Below are positions 58,474 through 64,000 of a stretch of 64,000 nt of DNA, in pieces; within the stretch, counting starts at the first letter, position 1, and every line of letters begins with the position of its first letter. The notes under the pieces were generated by a model that saw only the letters and a list, made by a program, of their open reading frames with translations, was not told the origin of the DNA and did no database searches. The translations under genes and the position numbers were made by a program. The stretch spans positions 20,809,225 through 20,873,224 of the forward strand of contig OX387606.1 of NCBI GenBank assembly GCA_947568835.1, given 5' to 3'. Source of the stretch: Protonemura montana. Its lineage: Eukaryota; Arthropoda; Insecta; Plecoptera; Nemouridae.

Positions 58474-59594
58474 ATGTCATCTTGATCAACAACTGTTCTG
58501 GGACGAGATGCCGACCGGGAAGCTCCTCTTCCTAGGATTTATATTTCTGTATTTGTTCTGAATTAGCGATGCTGGAATGAAATAAAGATTTGGCTCTTAG
58601 CTGTCACTCGAACGGAAATTGCAACGAGTCTTTCGCTTTTGATTGTTTTACATCGATGTTATTTTGGTCCCAAAAATAATTACGGGTATTTTACATGGGT
58701 TTACCAAATTGGCTAAAAAATATTGTATTGCAGGTAGTTATTGTAACCAATGTTTTTTAATCCAGTTTTTTTGGCATTAAAAGTCTAAAATACCCTGAAC
58801 GCTAATTTTACAACCCTTATTGATTTGTTGGCGCAAATGCAGACAATTCTTATTTTATTGTAATTATAGACTATGTAACTCTACCCTTAGCAAGTATTTC
58901 ACTGGAGCCAGCATCGTTTCTGTACATTCTAGCTCCACGCTTTTTGTCGTCCATTTGGAATTACCATGCGTTTTATTTTTTATCTTTCTAATATATTTTC
59001 TAATCGCTTTGCTATTGGATTTGTATCTGTATTGTATTTTATTTGTATTTAATTAGCTGTCTATTACATTTTTCAGTGTGTATACATTGTCATCTAGTAT
59101 TCAAATCTCTCACTTAATAATCTTTATTTATTATAATTGATCTAAATTAAAAAATTCTCCTTGGAGAAGGAAGATGGTTATACCAAGTTGTATATACCAA
59201 GTAGGTTATAGCAAGTATAAGTTTGAGATGGTTAGAACGAAGTATAGTAATATTGTTTTCACCATCGCTACAGCCGTCACCTGCTTGAGTAGCATTGCAC
59301 AGAGGTGTACAATGGAGCAGTTTTCAAGCATCGCCGCCCAACAAAAACACCTTTGTAGTCACGTCAGAGGTAACAGGCGAGCGATGAGATGGCCTGGACA
59401 GGACTGTTTGACCCAGATATTATGGCAATATATTGAGAAGATATTTTCCTCCGCGAATTGAAATTATCACTAGAGCTTATCTGGCTCTCACACACTACCG
59501 ATTTCTGAACCAAGGTACGACTTTTTTTAAGTGCTGATATTTTTTTCATGCGTTCACTAGGACCAATGAGAAAATTTTAAGCTTTGCTTTAAAA
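58474..59594. other. Intergenic region, IR gene 13 to gene 14
   Basis: Holds a poly(A) signal at 58581-58586 for gene 13. The rest is AT-rich; a 95-codon frame near 59174 shows no recognisable features and is not called. Confidence 0.5.
58581..58586 (+). promoter_or_regulatory. Candidate poly(A) signal of IR gene 13
   Basis: AATAAA 108 nt after the stop codon. Confidence 0.5.
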
Positions 59595-62428
59595 ATGAGG
59601 TGCCAAGTACCTTTGATTGCGTGCGTTCTTGTTATGGTACATGATGTTTGGTCGTATCATTTCGTCGCTCAGCAAATAGCAAGCATAAGTCATGATGTTT
59701 CGGGGTTGTTTCACTCAAAATGTTTGGTCTTGGTGCACACTGATAGCTTAGCGCAACAAGAACAATTGATCGAAGTGAATAAATTACTGATGAAGAGGCA
59801 CACTATGGTTGGTAGCTTGAGCATTGGCAACTTAAACCACACTCCTCAAGATGTTAATATTATTGGCGGCAGACACTTGCTTGTTATGAAGTCAGAAGAA
59901 ACAACTAAAAATGATTTCACTTTGTTGCGTGTGGTAAGTTGAAGTATAGTAAAGTGACACTTGTCCTAAGCTGGCGCAAAAGTGTTACTTTTTATATTTG
60001 TTTTTATACCAGCTGCCTTGCCACCCTCGATGGCTTATATTCCTCAACACTTCCGAATCGCTGGAAGAGTATTTTCACAAAGTCTACATTCCGTTCAACT
60101 GCGAAGTGCTTGTCGTTCAAGAACTAGGCTCCGTCTTCCAACTGACAGAGGTTTATCAAATAGGCGTTGAAACTCCTTTAAGGAGTAATATCTTTGGAAC
60201 CTGGAGTTATGAAACCGGCTTTCTCGTCTCCAAACTCTCCCTATATGAGAGAAGGAACAACCTGGAAGGTCTAGAGTTGCGGGGAGTTAGTATGGAAGTA
60301 AGTGAAGCTGCATTTTCATACCACTTTGGGTCTAAAAGCGCTTATCAGAATTTTTATATTTGCTTCCAAAAAAAATTGTTTTTAAATTTCTGCTCCAGCT
60401 CAAGCCATTTTCTACGATGGAACGCGACAGCAAGCAAAATATTTTGGTGAGAGGTTTCTTCGGAATAGTTTGGAACGTCTTGGAAAGTCAACATAACTTT
60501 AAGTATGAATTATTTTTGTTCATACTTTTTTCTCATGATATAACAGTGTAAAAAATATAACCATAAGTAAATAGCACCGGTTTACCCATCGTAATTCCGC
60601 TTTCCTCACAGCTTCGGTCAACGCATAGCCTGATAACGTTTGCTGCAAACGTTGGTAGCAATGGAAAGGAAGTTAGACTAGAATGTTTGCTAGCTTGTAA
60701 CCATGATCATTTACAACGATCATTTAATGATTCTTATTTTTGTTTTTCAGTACAATTTTAACCAATTCCACTAAAGGTTTCGAGCAGTATGGGTCTCTGC
60801 GAAACGGGACGTGGAACGGTTTGGTATCAATGCTGGTTTCTGGTGAGATGGACGTAGCTCTGAATGGATTTGCTTACCACAAAGACAGGATGGACGCAGT
60901 CGATTATCTCATGCCAATCACCCATACAAAGTACAACTCACACTTATATCACGTCTTAAAACATTGTATGTGTAACGCTTTGTTGCAACGTTTATTACTG
61001 AATCCGTTTTAAGAAAATCATTTACTTGGTGCAAACGAAGATCCAAAAATTAATATTTTAATTTCACTGTCAGCAGTTTAAAAAGAGCTAGACAGCACAA
61101 GAATCCCAAAAGTTTCGGTCACGCACAACTAAAACTTGGTCTGATAATTCCAGACTCTACCTTTACGTTAAGAAACCATCTAGCGCGCGTTTCCAGTGGA
61201 CAAGTTTCCTATCGCCTTTTGAGACTAAACTCTGGCTTGTGGTCCTCGCTTCGATTCTCATCTCCGGTGGTATGCTAGCGACGTCACACAAAGTAGAAAG
61301 CCGTGCAGGAACAAGAATGCAGAACAGTGAAGATGAAATTACCACTGTGACTGGTCTGTTTCACATCCTAGGACTGTACTGCACACAAGGTTTGAATCCT
61401 ACTTAACATTTTGTTTCCACCAAACTACCCTGAAAGCCCTAAGAACATAAGCTAAACAAGATAACAAAGCGTTTTACATTTAATTTTGGTATTTCACCAA
61501 TCGCGTGTTCCCAAGGGGTCCCCATACTGCCTCGGGAGGTGTCTAGCCGCACTGTGCTGCTCCTAGCGGGTCTTACCTCGACCGTGGTGTTGGCCGCCTA
61601 CTCAGGAGCGCTAACATCCTTCATCACCGTACAGAAGCTCGACCTGCCCTACGATACCATACAGGAGTACGTCGACGACCCCAACTACCAACTGGAGATG
61701 ACGCCGAACACCTACTGGTTCCAGTTTAACGTAAGTGGTACACTGTAGATACGCCTTAGCTCATAGAAAACCGGTACTGATAAGAACAAAGAGTATTTTA
61801 GCATATTATTGTTCTTCGTTTTCAGCGGCCCCGCTCTGCCAGCGAACGAGGAGTTCACGACAGACTGGTGGATCACCTGCAAGAGTTACCACCCAACGGG
61901 CTCATTGGCTTTCAGAAGATCTGTGACTCGAAGAGACCCTATGGTTGGATCGCTGCTAGCTACATTGCAAGTCTGGTGAAAATCAGTTGCGAAGTAGTGG
62001 CTGTGCCCAAAATGTTGGTCGCTTTGACAGAGTCCATGATATTGACTAAACGGAACCCATACACGCAGCTTTTCAAACACAAGTGCGTACAAAACTAAAA
62101 TAAACTGCAATACAATTCACGTTGCGAAATACCGTTGTGGTTGAAGAGAAAATGATTTTCTTGGTGGCCTTGCACTTTGATGCATTCCTTAAGATCTGTT
62201 TTCTCCTGCAGACTGCTGCTCATGCGTAACACGGGTGTCCTGCAACGTATCACGCGTGCTACGTGGCCCGCCGCCCCCGTCAACGTAGACAAAGCTTTTC
62301 CCGGGGTCAAGTTGTTCCAGATCGCTCCTATCTTTGCGATCCTTGGAGCAGGAATCGCATGCAGCCTGTTACTTTTTTGCGTAGAACGTTCCCGATTTGG
62401 GTGGCTCCAGCCTCAGTCCGTCAATTAG
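59595..62428 (+). CDS. IR gene 14, ionotropic receptor, complete
   Basis: Exons: 59595-59933, 60013-60297, 60399-60502, 60751-60930, 61154-61389, 61516-61730, 61826-62082, 62212-62428 (610 residues). Signal peptide MRCQVPLIACVLVMVHDVWS. Exon 2: PCHPRWLIFLNTSESLEEYF, with YERRNNLEGLELRGVSME. S1: NGTWNGLVSMLVSGEMDVAL and KDRMDAVDYLMPI (Arg kept). Exon 5, which starts KLYLYVKKPSSARFQWTSFL, has M1 LWLVVLASILISGGMLATSH and FHILGLYCTQG. Pore/M3 exon: SSRTVLLLAGL, with Ser in place of the usual Cys, then AAYSGALTSFITVQ. S2: KISCEVVAVPKMLVALTESM. M4: IAPIFAILGAGIACSLLLFC. Exon 7 opens RPRSASERGVHDRL where most copies have NPRNDL. Sister of gene 12; between them lies gene 13 of a different type. Confidence 0.9.
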
Positions 62429-63050
62429 GAACTTGGTAGTAAAGTATAGATTTTCGTGAAAAATTACCCATTTTGCTATTAACAAAAAAAAATCCTCAAT
62501 TTTGACACTGTGACAATTTTAGCAATTGCGCACACTACGTGTTGGTTGATTACGCAATTCTTTGGTCGTTTGTTTTTCAAGTAATTGTGAAGATGTCAAC
62601 ACTGTATGTCATTTATGTCCAATGTTTGTAAGTGCATCATGTAAAAATAAGAAAGTCAAGACTAATATTTGTAGAATTTCATAGATTGCTTGCGATTGCA
62701 AAGTTGTTAAAGAATACACGTTTTCACAAAACAAGCTGCTCAAAATTATGTCATTTTTCGATTATGTAACCATCCATTTTTATCACAATATTGTACCAAA
62801 AATAACAAGCGTTTACCGTCAACGCGTTCGGTGGCGTGACTCGTTTGTTTGTACTTCCATCCAATAATCTTTAAGTGATTAATTAAATTAATTTTAATGC
62901 TCCGGAAATATATTTAAGTGTCGTAGGAAAACAAGAACCCTCAGTGGCAGTAGATGAATGTCCTTTTGCGGGTTTCTGGCTTGGATAGCATATTTCCGGT
63001 ATTACTTAGTTTCTGAACTCAATCGGTTTCTATCACAGAAAGAGTAGACA
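62429..63050. other. Intergenic region, IR gene 14 to gene 15
   Basis: AT-rich, no exon. A TATA-like TATATTTAAG lies at about 62909, some 140 nt before the gene 15 start; it may be promoter sequence but is not distinctive. Confidence 0.45.
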
Positions 63051-64000
63051 ATGTTCTCAAGTTGGTCAGGGTGCTTGTGCATCATGATCCTGATAAGCAG
63101 TGCAATGGCACAGCTCCAGATCGACAACTTCGCAAGTCTTACCCTCGAGCTGAAGACTCGTTTTCAAGCACAGTGTATTTTTCTTGTCACCTCCGAAGAT
63201 CTTAACTATCAGCGAGACGCCGTTGAAGTCAGCAAGACTTTGTCGAAAAACGCAATCAAGATGTCAATTTTGAGCGGCAGAATTTTGAACAAGACTGCCA
63301 ATGAGTTCCGCTGTCGAGGAAATAGACCGATCTACATACTACTGGCTGATGATATGGTTAGGAGACACCTTCTCTTGATCCATAAGGTAAACTATTTCTT
63401 ATATGCTGGCCTTAAATGGGGATAAATATCTAAAAATCAAAAAAATTAAATTATATTTATAGGTATTTATTTCAAACAAACGTGTACTTCTTTTAACGCG
63501 TTTGAATATCTAATTGAACATCTTACAATTTTCAAACATTTTTCTTAACAATTTCCTATAAATCTTTATACCACGAGGAATATCCGGAGGAAAAATACAC
63601 TGGTATCAATCATAAGATCACAAGTCACAAGTCCTCTCACTTGAATAGCTGATCTCTTTAAATCACTTTCATTTTGACTTCAAGCTTAGGCGTTGTACGT
63701 CTGATATTAAATATCCACAACTATCAAAACCAAGAATGTTTCTCCTGTTGACAAAGATACCATCCTATCCTCGATGGGTCGTAGCTTTCGACCGTTCGCG
63801 CCCCTACGAGGACTTCTTCGCAGACATCTTCGTGCCCTTTGACTGTGAAATGCTTGTGGCCGAGATGCTAGGCTTCGAGCTGCGCCTTACGTACGTCTAC
63901 CGCGTAACCGAAGTCTCTCCGTTGAGCAAACAGCAATTCGGCACGTGGAGCTCCAGAAGAGGCTTAGAGGCGTCCAGAAATTACCTATACGCCACGAGGA
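63051..64000 (+). CDS. IR gene 15, ionotropic receptor, 5' part (cut by window end)
   Basis: Exon 1: 63051-63386 (ATG 63051, leader MFSSWSGCLCIMILISSAMA, then FASLTLELKTRFQAQCIFLV and RCRGNRPIYILLADD), donor GTAAAC. Exon 2 starts at 63757 after ACAAAG and reads IPSYPRWVVAFDRSRPYEDF, FVPFDCEMLVAEMLGFELRL and FGTWSSRRGLEAS to the window end. Intron 1 is 370 nt. LTEVYQV of other copies is LTYVYRV here, and the LYDRR stretch reads LYATR, so this is a more divergent member. No break is seen in the visible part. The channel half lies outside the window. Confidence 0.85.

Noticed and set aside
59174-59461. 95-codon frame before IR gene 14
   Set aside because: No signal peptide, domain, splice context or paralogue; typical of chance in a 1.1 kb spacer.

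Overview
The window is animal nuclear DNA, almost certainly from an arthropod: short AT-rich introns with GT-AG borders, LINE and SINE-like repeats, and above all a head-to-tail array of ionotropic receptor (IR) chemoreceptor genes, a protostome-specific branch of the ionotropic glutamate receptors. The eight-exon gene structure differs from the intron-poor divergent IRs typical of many higher insects, so a crustacean, a basal hexapod or another non-model arthropod is plausible, but the sequence alone does not name it. Exon boundaries were read by eye from splice sites, conserved intron phase and comparison between the paralogues.

Layout: all IR genes lie on the + strand. Gene 1 (3' half, 41-1322) and gene 2 (2601-5147) form one subgroup. 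A decayed first exon (gene 3, 5551-5895) is followed by about 17.8 kb of inserted or repetitive DNA, after which exons 2-8 of a related gene resume (gene 4, 23705-26367). Genes 5-8 (27151-39894) form a tight subgroup shaped by a roughly 7 kb tandem duplication: genes 5 and 7 are near-identical twins, gene 6 is a chimeric pseudogene and gene 8 is intact. Gene 9 (40835-42177) is a gutted relic. Genes 10, 11, 12, 13 and 14 look intact, and gene 15 runs off the right edge. A relic first exon also sits behind gene 10.

The 5.9-23.7 kb interval holds a tRNA-like sequence, coding-like exons of an unidentified gene family, a decayed LINE on the - strand, the 3' end of a second LINE on the + strand, a 4.39 kb foldback transposon (11951-16342) with a perfect 8-bp target duplication and arms built from 147-bp tandem units, more unidentified exons, a 58-bp tandem array, a SINE-like element, a small hairpin, four tRNA-like sequences in a row, and an approximately 293-bp tandem array that ends just before gene 4.

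Each intact IR gene encodes about 597-625 residues: signal peptide, N-terminal region, ligand-binding half S1 with the ligand-contacting Arg retained, M1, pore region, M3, ligand-binding half S2 and M4. They probably act as tuning subunits that pair with conserved IR co-receptors elsewhere in the genome (known for the family, not visible here). The main evolutionary signal is that exon 6 (pore and M3) is almost identical at DNA level in all copies while neighbouring exons diverge widely, which points to exon-restricted gene conversion; one duplication breakpoint falls inside that same exon.
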